A stretch of 64,000 nucleotides of DNA from Pleurodeles waltl (Eukaryota > Chordata > Amphibia > Caudata > Salamandridae), in the NCBI RefSeq assembly GCF_031143425.1, contig NC_090446.1, positions 1,028,351,066 through 1,028,415,065 of the forward strand. Reading direction: 5' to 3'. The stretch's first letter is position 1. Every line of letters starts with the position of its first letter. Positions 1 to 12,311 of this stretch are shown piece after piece. The notes beneath the pieces are model-generated. The model saw only the letters and a list, made by a program, of their open reading frames with translations. It searched no databases and was not told the origin of the DNA. Both the position numbers and the translations under genes were made by a program.

Positions 1-1640
1 TGGATAAATGACAAAGTGAAAGGAATTTAGAGGTGGTTTGACCAATCCACCGGGATGGGGCCCTCAAGTGTCAGAAGCGAATCCTTGCATATAATAATAT
101 TGGGAGTCTCAGAGACTATTAGTTGTAAAGAAATTAAATCTATGCCTTCCTTGATGAATGAGGTGTTTTTACCTGGAGGATGATATGTGACATTCATTTT
201 GAGACTAGGGGCCTTTGGAGAGGGAATGTCTAGGGAAAGGCATTGAGAGGAGTGAAAGCACTCAGTAGGAAGTAGTTTATGGTTTAGCGTGTTCCTATGA
301 AGTGCGGCTGCTCTAACACCATGTCTGCCTTCACAGTCACAATGGAGGATGGAGTAGTTTAGAGTTTAGAGGGAGTAGAATGTCTAGAACAGTGTTTGAA
401 GCATCATTGAGGCAAGTTTCTGTCAAGACCAAGATATTTAGTTTGAAGATCAGAATTGTGTCTGAGAGCTTGATGCTATGTTTAACTGCAGATGACCAAA
501 TACACAGTAGACAGAGCAGCAAAGAGTGAATGCTAGGAGCTTTTGGGTGTTCAATGGGGACAAAAGTAGATCAGACAGATCCTTTTTCCTGAATCAAGGG
601 TATATATACAAGGAGGACTGTGGTTTCACATGGTGAGGATGGGGAGGTTGTCATGGGCACGGTTGTGGACCTTCTTGTTGCTAACATATGAGACTCTATC
701 ACTTTCAACAAGATCAGCAATGCAAGTACCATCCAGAGCAGGTTTAGCTATGCTGGACCTCTGTTGGTGGTTGTTGCTAGGTAAATGCTTGCCCCAGGGG
801 ATATTCTTCATGGCTTGGTAGCTAGACTGTAAATTATGATGTGAACAGCAACGGGGTGTAGACATAGAGAGTGAAAGTTAAGAAACTGCAGAGGGCAGGA
901 TTTACATTTTCATAGAAAAAAAGAATTAGAAAGAATAGGAGATTAGGACAGAGAAATAAGGATGGTGTAAGGGGAGATGGGTTGGAGTACTTGTTTAGAA
1001 TAAGAGTGGGGCCTGGGAGTTTACTTTTCAAAGATGGTTCTGCAGAACTTTTCATTTTGTGGAAATATGTAGGTGTTGGCATGAAATCCAGTTGGAGATC
1101 CTCTAAGGGTAGAAGGAGAAGGATGAGGAAGGGAAAGACAGAGGAGCACTAGTTGAGGAAGTGGTGTGCCGCAAATTGTAGGGGGGTAAGAGAGACAAAG
1201 CAGGGGTGGTGGTTTGGTTAGAATATGTGCCAAGAGAAGACGAGGAGAGAAAAGGCAGGAGATAACAAGCTGAAGTAGGTGTTATGTAGGTATTTGTGGG
1301 AAAGTGAGAGAGACTGGTGTGGAGCGCAGATTGGTGTTTTCAGACTGTGAAGAGAAGAGGTGGTGCATGACGGAGATAATGTTGGTTGTTGGGAAAGTGG
1401 AACCTTGTGGGTGCTCTGTATATTGAAGCTGGGATGATGGGATTAGCTGCAGTTGTGCTGTTAGGGAGAGTAATATTGAGAATAGGGTGATGAAGGAAGG
1501 TGATGTCAGTTGGGGTGTAAGAACGATGGGAATTATGGAACAGTTTAGGAGAAGGTGTCACTTTGGGTGTAGTGTGACCAGGAGAGGCTCGGAGAGGTAA
1601 AAGATGGGGGTTGAGAGACAGCAGAGGAATTGGAAGAGTG
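1..1640 (-). pseudogene. Decayed LINE fragment: endonuclease start and upstream ORF
   Basis: On the minus strand, about 522 down to 1 reads as the N-terminal half of an APE-type endonuclease of a non-LTR retrotransposon. Visible marks are KLNILVLTETCL (ETW-like motif, with C for W), then H-rich and G-rich sequence leading to LHRNTLN, a YHPPGKNTSF block (usually YRPPG) and an IICKDSLL segment where functional copies have GDFN. The catalytic D/N box is therefore lost. Positions 560-1640 hold short minus-strand Pro/Ser-rich frames broken by stops, probably the upstream ORF or leader of the same element. The copy is cut off by the window start, so the reverse transcriptase would lie outside. The block style fits the CR1/L2/Rex group, but I cannot assign a clade. 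Confidence 0.6.
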
Positions 1641-3917
1641 GGTGACTGGGATGCAGAGGGAGGCTGTGCAAAGTTGGCAGCATTATAGTTTAAAGTTAGA
1701 AAAATGTGTTCAAATAAAGCAGATTTGCATTGGTCGATTGAAACTTATAATCTTTCTGTTGTTGAAAACGGAGATAGAGAGGATGCCAATGAACATTGGT
1801 GAGGGTGAGACCTTACGTTTTCATGCCTAGGTGATGACAGTCGACAACAAAATTACCAGGTTCCTGTAAGAAAATGAATTATTAATTGGGGTGGATGGTA
1901 GTCTACCACAAGTAATAAAGTCACTAACATGTTAGGTCCAGGCAAATGCTTCAGCAATTTAAACCTGAGCTCAACCCCAGTAAGCTGTGGCACAGAGCAG
2001 ACTGGCATAACTTAATGAAAATGTGTTAAGCCTTTAGAAGTTCAAAATCAGCTAAAAAAATCATAAACACCACACAATACAAATCCCACTTCAGTTTGTA
2101 AAAATAGAGGGAAATGTAATAAACACAATGACACCAATAGAACAAAAAACACAGAAGTAGAAGATATGAATTTTAAAAGACTTCAGAGAAAAAGTGGCAA
2201 GAAAAAGTACAGCACCACTAGAAGTTACTGTTAGCACTTGACTGGCACATAGGCATGTTTCAGGCAACCACAAAGGAGTATGGGTTGAATATACCAAGCA
2301 GGTTTGTCCCAGTCAAAGGTTTTACCTTCTGACTGAATTTCTGAAATAGAAATTGACATCTTCCAGCAGGGCAAGGGAGCAGGCAATATCCAGCAAGGTT
2401 CCTTCAAAGTTAGATAACTGTTGAGCAGGGTCCTGTTAAAGTTTCAGGAGGAAAACCTCAGAATGCAAATGTCAAATTTGACACTGAGATAAGTTCTCTT
2501 ATCAGCTGGATACTTTTGGCTCCCTCACCCAGTCAAAATTTCTACCTTCTGACTTATTTTAGAAGCTCTGATTCCTCCTGTGGGGCATTTCAGCTGACTG
2601 TATCCGGTAAGGTTGCAGCAAAGTCACATTATCACGAGTGACTGCTAAACTGGATTTTCAGGTGGCAAAAAGCTCCTAGCAGCACAAATCAATCTTCTTG
2701 CCCCTCAAGGTTGCAGCTTGGGTATAATTGACTTGGATGGCTGGGCCCAGTCCTTTGTAGGCCTGGCTGTGGAAAACCTTTTTAAGTCCACATTTTTCAG
2801 AGATTTCAAATTAAGTCCTTCTGGCCACCACAAAGGTTCCCAGGACCTCAGGGACAGGAGTTAGGGATCAGGAGTCACTCCAGCAGAGGCCACCAACAGG
2901 GTCCAGGTCTCTTCCATTTGCAACTGGTCACTCCTGAGAAAAGGCCTTTACAGGTTTTTATGTCCCGGTAGATACACAGGAGGTCTGCCAACTGACTCTT
3001 GGTGTCAATTTCTTTGTCCTGGTTCAAATAGGTTTCAGACAACAGGTTCAGTCCTCTACTGTTCTTCCACAAGTCAAGTAAGTGTTTTGAGGGGGCTGGT
3101 TGTACAGTTCAGTAGCTAGTGGGTTGGGATGACTCCTAGATACTCCCAAACCAATGGGGAAAAGTTTCTGGGGCAACCATACCCATTTTTGCAGCACATA
3201 GTGTTTACCTTACTGCAAACTATCACAGAGTGCACTATTCTGAGGGAAATCCAAAGTGGCACAGTCCTTCTACGCTCGGAGGGAATTTGTGTGCCAGTCA
3301 GGTGTGGGTATAGGGAAATTCATATTCCCCTCCTCCTGTGCTACACCACATTGATTCTGCAACCAGAACACTCTCCCACTGGGCGGTGCCCAACTGGCTG
3401 AGTTGGGTCTAAGGAACAAAGGCCCCCCCTTCGTCAGGTCTCCCTTCACACCAAAGTATGAATGGACAGGCTTCTCCTCTGTCCCTTTCAAGTTAATGAA
3501 GCTCCTGGGACCTCACCCGGCGAGCTTCCTTTCCTGATATGTATCACACTCTCCACAACCAACTTATTCTGTCACTAGGCCTAAACCATTTTCTCTGCTC
3601 TGGGAGCAGTTATCATACCTCATTAAAGCCAAGCATTGGAAAGGCAGATGCTGTCAGTCTAATGCAAATTAGCCTTTATGAGCTTCAGGCAGGGAAAGGG
3701 TAACTCACTAAAAATTAAGTTTTTCAAATATTTATTAAAAATCTAATGTCATCATTAAATTGGATTTTTAATAAATAACAGAAATAATGGTTGAACCGTT
3801 GCTCTAGCTTGTCCCAAACTAGATTTAGCAAAATGAATATACCAATCTGCCCTCTAGTTTTCTTAATGGTACAGAGTCTTCATTTTGGTGGCTTGTCATT
3901 GCAGGGGCATGCAACAT
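1641..3917. other. Non-coding region with degenerate internal repeat
   Basis: No reading frame here resembles a protein family. A degenerate duplication is visible: CCAGTCAAAGGTTTTACC near 2310 recurs as CCAGTCAAAATTTCTACC near 2529, each followed by TTCTGACT and a similar GGTTCC/GGTTGCAG context. Sequence from about 2500 to 3560 looks like old retroelement DNA (possibly LTR-derived), but no termini or target duplication can be defined. Confidence 0.4.
3731..3775. repeat. A/T-rich inverted repeat
   Basis: A 17-bp arm starting TTTATTAAAAATCTAAT pairs with ATTGGATTTTTAATAAA at 3759-3775, with one mismatch and an 11-bp loop. It lies about 145 bp upstream of Harbinger element 1 and is outside it. 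It may be the core of a small palindromic repeat whose ends are no longer visible. Confidence 0.6.
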
Positions 3918-4507
3918 TATGGCCCTCATTACAACCCTGGCGGTAAATGCTACCTACCGCCATGCTGATGGCCGCCAACATACCGTGACCGCGGCGGTAT
4001 ACCGCTACGGGTATTATGACCCATACAGAGAAATTTGCCACTATACAGACAACCACACAAGTCTGCCACACCAAAGGTCAGTGATAAATTGGCAGTAACA
4101 AAACCCACACCGTTACGCCAACAGGAATACGCCCACAGTATCAGGACCCACAAATCAACACGGCAGTCTTTCAACCGCGGTAAACCATTGGCGGTACACA
4201 CCGCCGCGCTCAAAATACACACACACTTACAAAACACCACCACATTGGACAAATCAAACGACACACACCTGACACACATACACACACCACACCCACACAC
4301 CCAATCCAATATAAAACACACACTCACATTACCCACAACCCTTTACGACTAAAAAAATGATTGCCAATAGAGAGAGACACAAGCCAGGAGCACCCACTCA
4401 ATCTGAGACACAGAACACCATCATCCATACACCATCCATTCACCTCACATCACACACCCAAACATATCACCCCACACATCCTCACACATATCACTCACAC
4501 CACAACC

Positions 4508-6051
4508 ATGGCACCCCAAAGACACCCCAGGTTTTCAGAGGAGGAGCTAAGGGTCATGGTGGAGGAAATCATCCGGGTAGAGCCACAGCTATTCAGATCA
4601 CAGGTGCAGCAGACGTCCATTGCTAGGAAGATGGAGCTATGGGGAGAGACGTGGACAGGGTCAATGCCGTGGGACAGCACCCAAGAACAAGGGACAACAT
4701 CAGGAAGAGGTGGAACGACCTACGGGGAAGGTGCGTTTCGTGGTTGCAAGACACCAGGTAGCTGTAAAGAGGACTGGTGGTGGAACCCTATCTCCTCCCC
4801 CACAACTAACAACATGGGAGGAGCAATTCTTGGCAATCATGCATCCTAAGGGCCTCGCAGGAGTAGCAGGGGGACTGGACTCTGATAAGTTAAATCTTCA
4901 CTTCTATATCCCCCACCCTACCTGCATGCCATCACAAACTCCTACCCTCACCCATCACTCCACCACCTGACATATACCCCACTATCACAACCCACCCATC
5001 CCAATACCAAGCCCTGCATGCCACACCAATCCATGAACCCCCATCACATACCTGCATGGACACCCATCACCACAGCATGGCCATTAGAGAGAATCATCTA
5101 GCCCACAAAATCACCGCACACACAAGCCAAAGCTGACAGGGCAATCACAATCATAGAGGGAAACACACCCATGCACAAGATGGCACACGCAGATACAATA
5201 ACACTGCATTTGCATCCCCACAGGACCCCTGCTCAACGTCACTGGAGAGGAGTTGCCAGCAACATCCAGCCCCCCCAGAGGAGGCCCACAGTGATGACAG
5301 CAGCTCTGCATGCCTGGATCACAATGGCCAACCTCGCCCATCAGGGACCTCTGGACAGTCAGTTACCCTGCCACAGTCCCATACCACCACAGAGCCTCCA
5401 CCCTCAGGAAACACCACCCAGCACCACCCAGCGGGACCATCCCTCTGTCCCCAGGGCACGTCAATCAGCAGTGTGTCTACCACTACAGGGATCCCAGGCA
5501 ACCCCACAAGCACAGGACTATCAGGGACCTGGGGTCAGTGGAAGTGGGCACACGGTTCAGGGGACAGAGGCACAGGACAACAGGGAATCTGGGAGGACTG
5601 CTGTGCGACAGGGGGAGGACAGGTCCATGGAACCCACTCTATAGGAGGCACTCACCAAGATCCTGGGAGCATACCACCATTCCCAGGAGACCATGGGCCA
5701 GATACTGGCCAAGTCAAGTTGCAGGAGACCCAGCAGCTGCAGGAGGGACAGTACCTGGGGATCAGGGAGGACCTCAAACACATCTACACCATCCTGGTCA
5801 CCATTGCAGGGGTGCTGGCTGACATGGCCAACACCATGAGGGAGGCAGTGGCACACCAAGGGGCCCCTGACACTAGCCACACCAAAGAACAGCCCTCCAC
5901 CTCCGCTGGCGCTAGTGGACAGGAGGCCCCGCCACAGGAACAACAGGCCACCAGCACCTCACCCCCTGCAGAAGGAGAACCACCAAGCAAACAGGCCCTG
6001 CAATCCAGGCAGAAGACAGAGAACATTGCCAAGACCCCCACCAGGAAATAA
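4508..6051 (+). pseudogene. Harbinger element 1 Myb/SANT-like gene A (first gene)
   Basis: The start is the ATG in ACCATGG at 4508. The first residues, MAPQRHPRFSEEELRVMVEE, and the following IARKMELW give the Myb/SANT-like trihelix layout; the rest of the domain (KNKGQHQEEVERPTGKVRF region and TWEEQFLAIMHP) lies in another frame, so there is a frameshift between about 4640 and 4735. A second exon probably begins near 5221 after TTGCATCCCCACAG. The expected splice donor after LDS at about 4881 has GA in place of GT. The C-terminal exon has a helical stretch (IREDLKHIYTILVTIAGVLA) and a polar tail ending KTPTRK. In Harbinger systems the Myb-like partner helps the transposase enter the nucleus and bind the ends. 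AATAAA follows at 6236-6241. Confidence 0.82.
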
Positions 6052-6531
6052 GACTGCCCTGATTGTCACCCTTCTTTCCCACTCTGTCACCCTGTCCACC
6101 TTGTACTGCCATTGCTACCCTTTCTATGCCCCATTGGACAATGCACCTGTGATACAAATAGACTGGACTCAAACTGGACATTCCTCCATCATTACCCCAG
6201 CCCATTGCACATCCCCCTCTACTTATTAGCACTTAAATAAACACCCTTGGAACAAATACAATTCTGGAGTCTGTCAATTGATTGAAATATGTATGAGTAC
6301 AACATACTGAAAACATTGCAAGTCATATGTAAAGTTATATATATACATTGGTATGACCATTCGTGGCCAGCTGTAAACATACCAGGAGCCAGAGTGGGCC
6401 ACAGATATCTGAAAATAGAGATGCCAAAGGGTACAGTAAGTGGCCAAAGACATAGGGAAATCAGGCTGCCATGTACAATGTCCAACATAAAACTGAAATG
6501 TAAAGTGAAGTTACAGTGTCTTACCTGTGTG

Positions 6532-7699
6532 TTAGTGGAAGTACTGCTGTATGATATTACTTCTGTTGTCCGCGTCTTCTTCCACTGCCTCCTCTTCCTC
6601 ACTGTCCACAGGCTCCACTGCGGCCACAAGACCATCTCCAGGCTCATCCTCCTGCAGTAAAGGCACCTGGCATCTCAAGGCCAGGTTGTACAACATGCAA
6701 CATGCAACAATGATCTGGCACACCTTCTTGGGTGAGTAATACAGAGATCCACCTGTCAGATGGAGGCACTGGAACCTGGCCTTTAGGAGGCCGAAGGTCT
6801 GCTCAATAATCCTCCTTGTTTGCCCATGTGCCTCATTGTAACGTTCTTCTGCCCTTGTCCTGGCATTCCTCACTGGGGTCACTTAGGGACAACCCCATAC
6901 CCAGACACCAACATATACTGGGTGGGGACCTTGGGTTCACCTATCAGCCACATCCGGTGCCTCTGGAGTTGGCCCATCACATATGGGATGCTGCTATGCC
7001 TCAAGATAAGGGCAACATCCACAGAGCCAGGATACTTGCCATTCACATGGGAGATGTACTGGTCCGCCAAACACACCATCTGCACATTCATAGAGTGATA
7101 GCTTTTTCTATTCCTGAACACTTGTTCATTTCTCCGGGAGGGGGGACAAATGCTACACGTGTACCATCAATGGCACCAATGATGTTGGGGATCTGTCCCA
7201 GGGCATAAAAGTCAGCTTTCACTGTGGCCAAATCCTCCACCTGGGGGAATACAATGTAGCTGCGCATGTGTTTCAGCAGGGCTGACAGCACTCTGGTCAA
7301 CACGTTGGAGACATCCCTGATGCCATGGCCTCTGTTGTTTGGAAGGAACCACTTGCCAGGAAATGGTGCACTGACCGGACCTGCACTAGAAGGGGGATAC
7401 ATGTGGGCTGGCGGATAGCTGACATCAGGTCTGGCTCCAATTGGGCACACAGTTCTTGGATTGTGGCCCAATCAAGTCTGTATGTTAGTATAATGTGTTG
7501 CAAGGTCCACCAGTGGTCTGTCCACTGGAGGATGTCTCCATGTGATATTCATCCTCAGCAATTGAAGCCTATGGAAGAAAACGGTGAGCAGAGGGTCATA
7601 ATCACACATATATTGCAATAATGATGCATTTCTACATTTACAGAACCAGTATGTGAATCCAAGAGTCAGTTGCTCTGCTGTGAGGTAGTTAGGTGCCAT
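6532..7699 (-). pseudogene. Harbinger element 1 HARBI1-type transposase, broken
   Basis: Reading the minus strand from 7699: MAPNYLTAEQLTLGF leader, HIILTYRLDWATIQELC, then, after frame changes near 7300 and 7110, FPQVEDLATVKADFYALGQI, IIGAIDGTRVAFVPPP (first catalytic Asp), FRNRKSYHSMNVQMVCLADQ, and finally MTPVRNARTRAEERYNEAHG (catalytic Glu region) with QTFGLLKARFQCLHLTGGSL. The second Asp, normally in an HDS motif, is altered (GSVDVALIL). Comparison with the copy in element 2 shows that the intron acceptor and the GDSxYP-type exon start near 6885 are deleted here. An acidic C-terminus (EEEEAVEEDADNRS) ends the frame. The enzyme would catalyse DDE cut-and-paste transposition. Confidence 0.88.
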
Positions 7700-8003
7700 G
7701 GCCTGTGCCCCCCTGAAATGGCGGCTGCCTGACCTGTAAGGAGGGACAAGTGTAAATGAGGTAATTCCGCTGGTGTTGTGTGCCGTTGCGGTAGGCGGTC
7801 AATGACTGCCGCGCAACTTTGCATTGGTTATCTTTGGGCCCTAAGGGTTGCAAGAGCCAATGGCAATTTACGCCGTCGGTGACAGCACGCACCGCCGTGG
7901 ACGTGACTGCCATTTTCTATCTATTCACTCACTTGCTATCTCACCTTCAACAGGAGAGGACCTACACTGCAAGTGCTGCTGTGACCTGTGTCTGGAAGCG
8001 GCA

Positions 8004-10867
8004 ATGGCTCATTTGTCTGGGGAAAGGGCCCCTGCCTTCACTGCGGAGAAGTTAGAGAGACTGGTGGATGGGGTCCTACCCCAGTACACTTTACTCTACG
8101 GTCCTTTAGACAAACAGGTGAGTACACTGTGAGCATGATGCGTCAGCCATGGATGGATGTATGGAGTCCTGTGTGTGTAAGCCACATTTAGGGGGGGCTG
8201 AGGCGTCCTGGCCTGAGTGCTGCATGTATGGTGATCAAGGATGGGAGGGATATGGTGGGCCATGAGTGTGACGGTCCGGACGGTTAACTAATTCCCTTTT
8301 CTGCTGTCTTTTTCCTGCAGGTCAGCTCCCATCAGAAAAAGGGAATTTGGCGTGCCATCGCCTAGGAGGTGCGGACTCTGGGGGTCTTTGACAGGCGGAG
8401 CACCCACTGCCGCAAACGGTGGGAGGACCTGCGCTGCTGGGCAAGGAAGACGGCGGAGGCCCAGCTGGGGCTGACCTCCCAATGAGGAAGGGGTGCCCGT
8501 CGTACCCTGAACCCCCATACGTTCCGCATCCTGGCGGTGGCCTATCTGGAGTTGGATGGGCACTTGAGGGCATCACAGCAACCACAAGGGGGTGAGTACA
8601 AATTCAGATTCATTACTTTGCACGTGTTAAGGTTTTACCTGGGTGGGGATGTGGACTGTGGGTGCCCCTAGGCCAGTGAGAACATGGCAGGGTAGGTCCC
8701 TTGTTGGGCAGGGTCTGAAGCACTCCAACCCCTATAGTGTTAGTGGGCATCTACTACTGGTCAGGGCCCTGTTTGTTTTCAGGTGTGCAGCTGATGGCGT
8801 TAGGCATTGTAGCCCATGGGCTGATGACTAGCATTGTAACTGGTAGTGCATGGCCTAGTGCATAGGGCTGTTCCCTGTGAGTTGTGTACGCCAACGGTAG
8901 TGTTGTTGCTGGCATTGACCAAGTGTATCCTCTATCTCTCCCCCCCTTTTTGTTTTGTCACCCTGTCCTTTGTGTGCATTAGCATCATCTGGCAGAGGAG
9001 CAGAGACACCGGTGACGAAGGGAGCTGCATCCCACATGGGCCTGGAGGCCGAATCCACCGTCGGTGAGGCCACCAGTGGGACGGGGGGCAAGGGGAGCAC
9101 CATGACGGGGACAGGAGGTGACACCACACACAGTGACTCCTTCTCCGATGGAAGCTCCCTGGCGGTACTGGACACCTCTGTGCCCACCCAATCTACAGGT
9201 TCAGCTGCCACCCCTATCAGCACCGCCCTCCCAGCAGCCCCTCAGCGTGTCTCCCGTGCCTGCTCACGCAGGAGGGTGGGCATCTCCTTCGCCCCAGGCA
9301 CCTCAGGCCCTGCCCCAGTCAGCCCTGCTGCCCTCAGTAAGGAGGCTATTGACCTCCTGAGATCCCTCACTGTTGGGCAGTCAACCATTCTGAATGCCAT
9401 CCAGGGTGTCGAGAGGCATTTGCAACAAACAAATGCATACCTGGAGGGCATTCACTCTGGTGTGGCGGCCAAACAGAGAGCATTTCAGTCTCTGGCCTCC
9501 GCACTGATGGCAGTCATTGTCCCTGGCCTCCCCCCTCCAACTTCCTCTACCCAGTCCCAATCCCCTCAACCCCAGCCTATCCCAAGGACACCTTCAGACC
9601 AGCATTCACCCAAATCAACACACGGAAGTGGATCAGGCAGACACAAGCACCACACTTCATCTCACAGGCTCTCACACAAGCACCATCCCCATGCCGACAC
9701 ACCAACATACACTACCTCCACTGTGTACCCCTCCTCCTCGTCGTCCACCTCCCTCCCAGTAGCTTCTCCACTCACACCTGCATGCACTACATCCTCATCC
9801 ACTACCTCAATCACCAGCACGCCCATCACTACACACCCCTCACTGGCAATCACCACCCCCACATCCATGCACACGTCCCCTGTATCCTCTCCCACTCTGT
9901 CTGTGACCCCTCCATCAAAGTACACAAACGCAAGAACCCACCCACCCAACAGCCATCCACCTCACAACATCATCCAGCCCATGCACCTGTACCCAAACTC
10001 AGCAGACAGACACCTCCTACAACCACTCCCTCTTCCTCCACTCCCAAACCTTCTCCCTCTTCCCGCCACAGTGTCGCTAAGAATCTTTTCCTGGCTAACA
10101 TTGACCTCTTCCCTCACCTTCCCCCCCGTCCTTCCCCTCGGGCCAGGGTGGCCAAAATCCAGCCCAGCACCTCAGACACCAAGTCCACATCCGCTGTTGT
10201 TCCTGCAGCTGTCAGAGACTCAAAGGGAGCACCCGTCAGGCCAGCAAGTGTGCCAGCAACCCCTGTGAAGAAGGGGACAGCATCCAGCAAAGGGAAGGAG
10301 CCACAGCCACTCAGCAAGGCCACCTCAAAGACTCCAGCTGCCAGACCCAAGGTGACACCACCATCTGCCCAGGTCAGGAAGGGGCACAAAACACCAGGCA
10401 AGTCACTTCAGCTGTCCGAGGCTGCAGGTGAAGGCCTGGTGGCTACCAGCACAACCGCCAGCACCGCCACCTGCACCGTGGTCAGCACCGCCAGCAGCCC
10501 CGCTGCTAGCACCGCCGCAAGCACTGCCACCTGCACCACCACAAGCACCACTATTGTCAGCAGCAGCAACCCCAGTGGGCAGCTGTCCGAGGCTGCAGGA
10601 GAAGGGCTGGAGCCTCCCCCCACCACTGGCAGCACCGACACCTGCACTGCAATCACCACCGCCACCTGCACCGCTGACAGTAGCACCACTGCCAGCAGCA
10701 GCAGCCCCAGTGGGCAGCCGTACGAGGCTGCAGTAGAGGGGCTGGAGCCTCCCTCCACCCTGGCAGCACCCCCACCAGTACCAGCACTACCACCACTGTG
10801 TAGCCGTAGCCGCCGGATGGACTCTAGCCCTGCCACCATGGACTATCATGCATCCTGGTTACTGTAA
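8004..10867 (+). pseudogene. Harbinger element 1 second Myb/SANT-like gene B, three exons
   Basis: Exon 1 (8004-8117) encodes MAHLSGERAPAFTAEKLERL and ends at CAG|GTGAGT. Exon 2 starts after TTCCTGCAG at 8321 and encodes VSSHQKKGIWRAIA, a stop (TAG), then RRSTHCRKRWEDLRCWARK, with a second stop (TGA) after LGLTSQ; it ends near 8591 before GTGAGT. Exon 3 starts near 8983. Exons 1 and 2 together form one Myb/SANT-like domain (first helix, then W...RW helices). Exon 3 carries a helical segment (EAIDLLRSLTVGQSTILNAI, then HLQQTNAYLEGIHS) and a long Ser/Thr/Pro tail. A frame change between about 9760 and 9905 separates the tail halves; the second frame runs VHKRK to the stop at 10867. I recognise no named family beyond the Myb-like fold. 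Confidence 0.75.
10409..10760 (+). repeat. Coding tandem repeats in Myb-like gene B tail
   Basis: Three imperfect units begin CAGCTGTCCGAGGCTGCAGG at 10409 and 10579 and CAGCCGTACGAGGCTGCAGT at 10715 (spacings of 170 and 136 bp). Each encodes an AAGEGL-type box followed by a Thr/Ser/Ala-rich run. The corresponding minus-strand stretch in element 2 (about 26780-26430) has the same boxes with further expansion. Confidence 0.75.
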
Positions 10868-10929
10868 ATCCCGTGGCTCGGACACCCAGGTGAGGGACTG
10901 TGCACTGCCACCTCCCAAGTGTTGCATCA

Positions 10930-11120
10930 CTGGGCACAGAGCCCCCTCCAGAACCAGTGGAGAAAGGCATCCACTCATCCTATCTTTGGCAGGATGAAGC
11001 ACACTGGGCACAAAGCCCCGTCCAGAACCAGTGGAGAAAGGCATCCACTCACCCTATGCTTGGCAGGATGAAGCACACTGGGCACAGAGCCCGCTCCAGA
11101 ACCAGTGGAGAAAGGCATCC
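10930..11120. repeat. 74-bp minisatellite, about 2.6 copies
   Basis: The motif CTGGGCACAGAGCCC starts at 10930, 11004 and 11078, a fixed 74-bp period. Each unit includes CCAGAACCAGTGGAGAAAGG and, in the first two, a GGCAGGATGAAGCACA joint. The array lies just downstream of the second Myb-like gene inside Harbinger element 1. A related array lies in element 2. Confidence 0.9.
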
Positions 11121-11430
11121 ACTTGAGAGACTATGACTTTGCACTCCCCAGGACCAAGCAGTGGGCAAACCACCCACTTGAAAGACTTTGGTCTTACTCT
11201 CCTGAGGACCAAGCAGTGGGCAAACCACCCACTTGAGAGACTGTGGCCTTGCACTCCCCAGGACCAAGCAGTGGGCAAACCACCCACTTGAGAGACTGTG
11301 GCCTTGCACTCCCCAGGACCGGGCAGTGGGCAAACCACCCACTTGAGAGACTGTGGCTTTGCACTCCCCAGGACCAAGCAGTGGGCAAACCACCCACTTG
11401 AGAGACTGTGGCCTTGCACTCCCCAGGACA
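11119..11430. repeat. 55-bp minisatellite, six copies
   Basis: A 55-bp unit containing CACTTGAGAGACTGTGGCC, CACTCCCCAGGACC and GTGGGCAAACCACC is repeated head to tail, with starts near 11121, 11177, 11232, 11287, 11342 and 11397. Copies differ at a few bases. There are no unique spacers, so it is a minisatellite and not a CRISPR-like array. The long minus-strand open frames over it are by-products of the repeat. Confidence 0.92.
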
Positions 11431-11439
11431 TCGCTGTGG

Positions 11440-12308
11440 GCATGGAGCCCCCTGCAGGAGCAGTGGCGTTGTCCCATCTTTTCCCTGAGGTGCCCCCCGA
11501 TTCCCCGTCCCCCTGAGGTGCCTGTGTGTTTTCGACCTGATGCCCCTGCAGTGTTCTCTTCGTATTGAGGCAGGAGTCAAGTGTGGGCTTGGCCTATGGG
11601 TTTTGGGCCAGTGGCCCACGGAAATTTTAAGTGGACAATGTACCGGCTTATGTACATATTGTATATATTGTAAATACTGGTTTTGAATTTGTAACATATA
11701 TATGACTATTTCTAATATGACACTCACTTGACTCCATTCCTTGCATTCTTCCGGAGGGTTACGGGGTGTATATGTTATGTTGTTGCATCTGTTTGTGTGT
11801 ATGGTGTTGGGGGTGAGGGTGGGGGTGCGGGTGTTGCGTGTGTGTGTCACTCTCTTTTTCCTCCCCCACTCCCCTGTGTGCTAGGTGCAGTATTCACCGT
11901 GGTTGTCACCGCCGCCGTTCGTACTCCTGGTAGATAAGGAGATACACCAACATGGGTAACACCTGTAGTTCGGGCTCCATGGCATCCTGGTTTTTCCTTG
12001 AGTGTCGAGAGTTAAGTGGTTTCCCTTCTGTGTACTGTTTCTGCTGTGCTTTTGATGGCTTTGGTACCGCCCCGGAAAAGCTGGCGGATAGGCCGGTCAT
12101 AATAGTGTGGGCCCTACATTGTCTTCCGCCTGGCTGTGTGAGGTGACCGACGCAGTGTTTGTTGATACGGCCGTGGCGGTCGGACTGTTAAAGCGGCCGT
12201 CTGTGTTGGTGGTTTCCACTGTGGTCGTGATTCCATTTTTTTTACCGCCGGCTTGTTGGTGGTATTACTGCCGATTTAACACCGACCGCCAGGGTTGTAA
12301 TGAGGACC
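11440..12308. other. Right subterminal region of Harbinger element 1
   Basis: No coding sequence is evident. From 11630 to 11720 the DNA is A/T-rich; from 11880 to 12308 it is rich in GGCGGT, CCGCC and GTGGCGGT words that grade into the right terminal repeat. Such words may be binding sites for the element's Myb-like proteins or transposase, which is inference. Confidence 0.5.
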
Positions 12309-12311
12309 TAT

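Larger units (their letters stand above)
3921..12308 (+). mobile_element. Harbinger element 1, complete, 8388 bp, three genes
   Basis: The left end reads GGCCCTCATTACAACC and continues to CTGGCGGT. The right end is its reverse complement apart from one base (GGTCCTCATTACAACC), giving a terminal inverted repeat of about 24 bp. The trinucleotide TAT flanks both ends (3918-3920 and 12309-12311), a 3-bp target-site duplication as expected for PIF/Harbinger elements. Inside, left to right, are a Myb/SANT-like gene (plus), a HARBI1-type transposase gene (minus) and a second Myb/SANT-like gene (plus), followed by two families of minisatellite. All three genes carry disabling changes, so this copy is not autonomous. 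Subterminal sequence is rich in GGCGGT and ACCGCC words. Confidence 0.93.

Noticed and set aside
11119..11430. CRISPR-like regular repeat
   Set aside because: The units are adjacent with no unique spacers, and the genome is eukaryotic.
11054..11850. Long minus-strand frames (218, 142 and 129 codons) near the right side of element 1
   Set aside because: They are produced by the 55-bp minisatellite, which is not a multiple-of-three period yet lacks stops in several frames. They have no counterpart in element 3.
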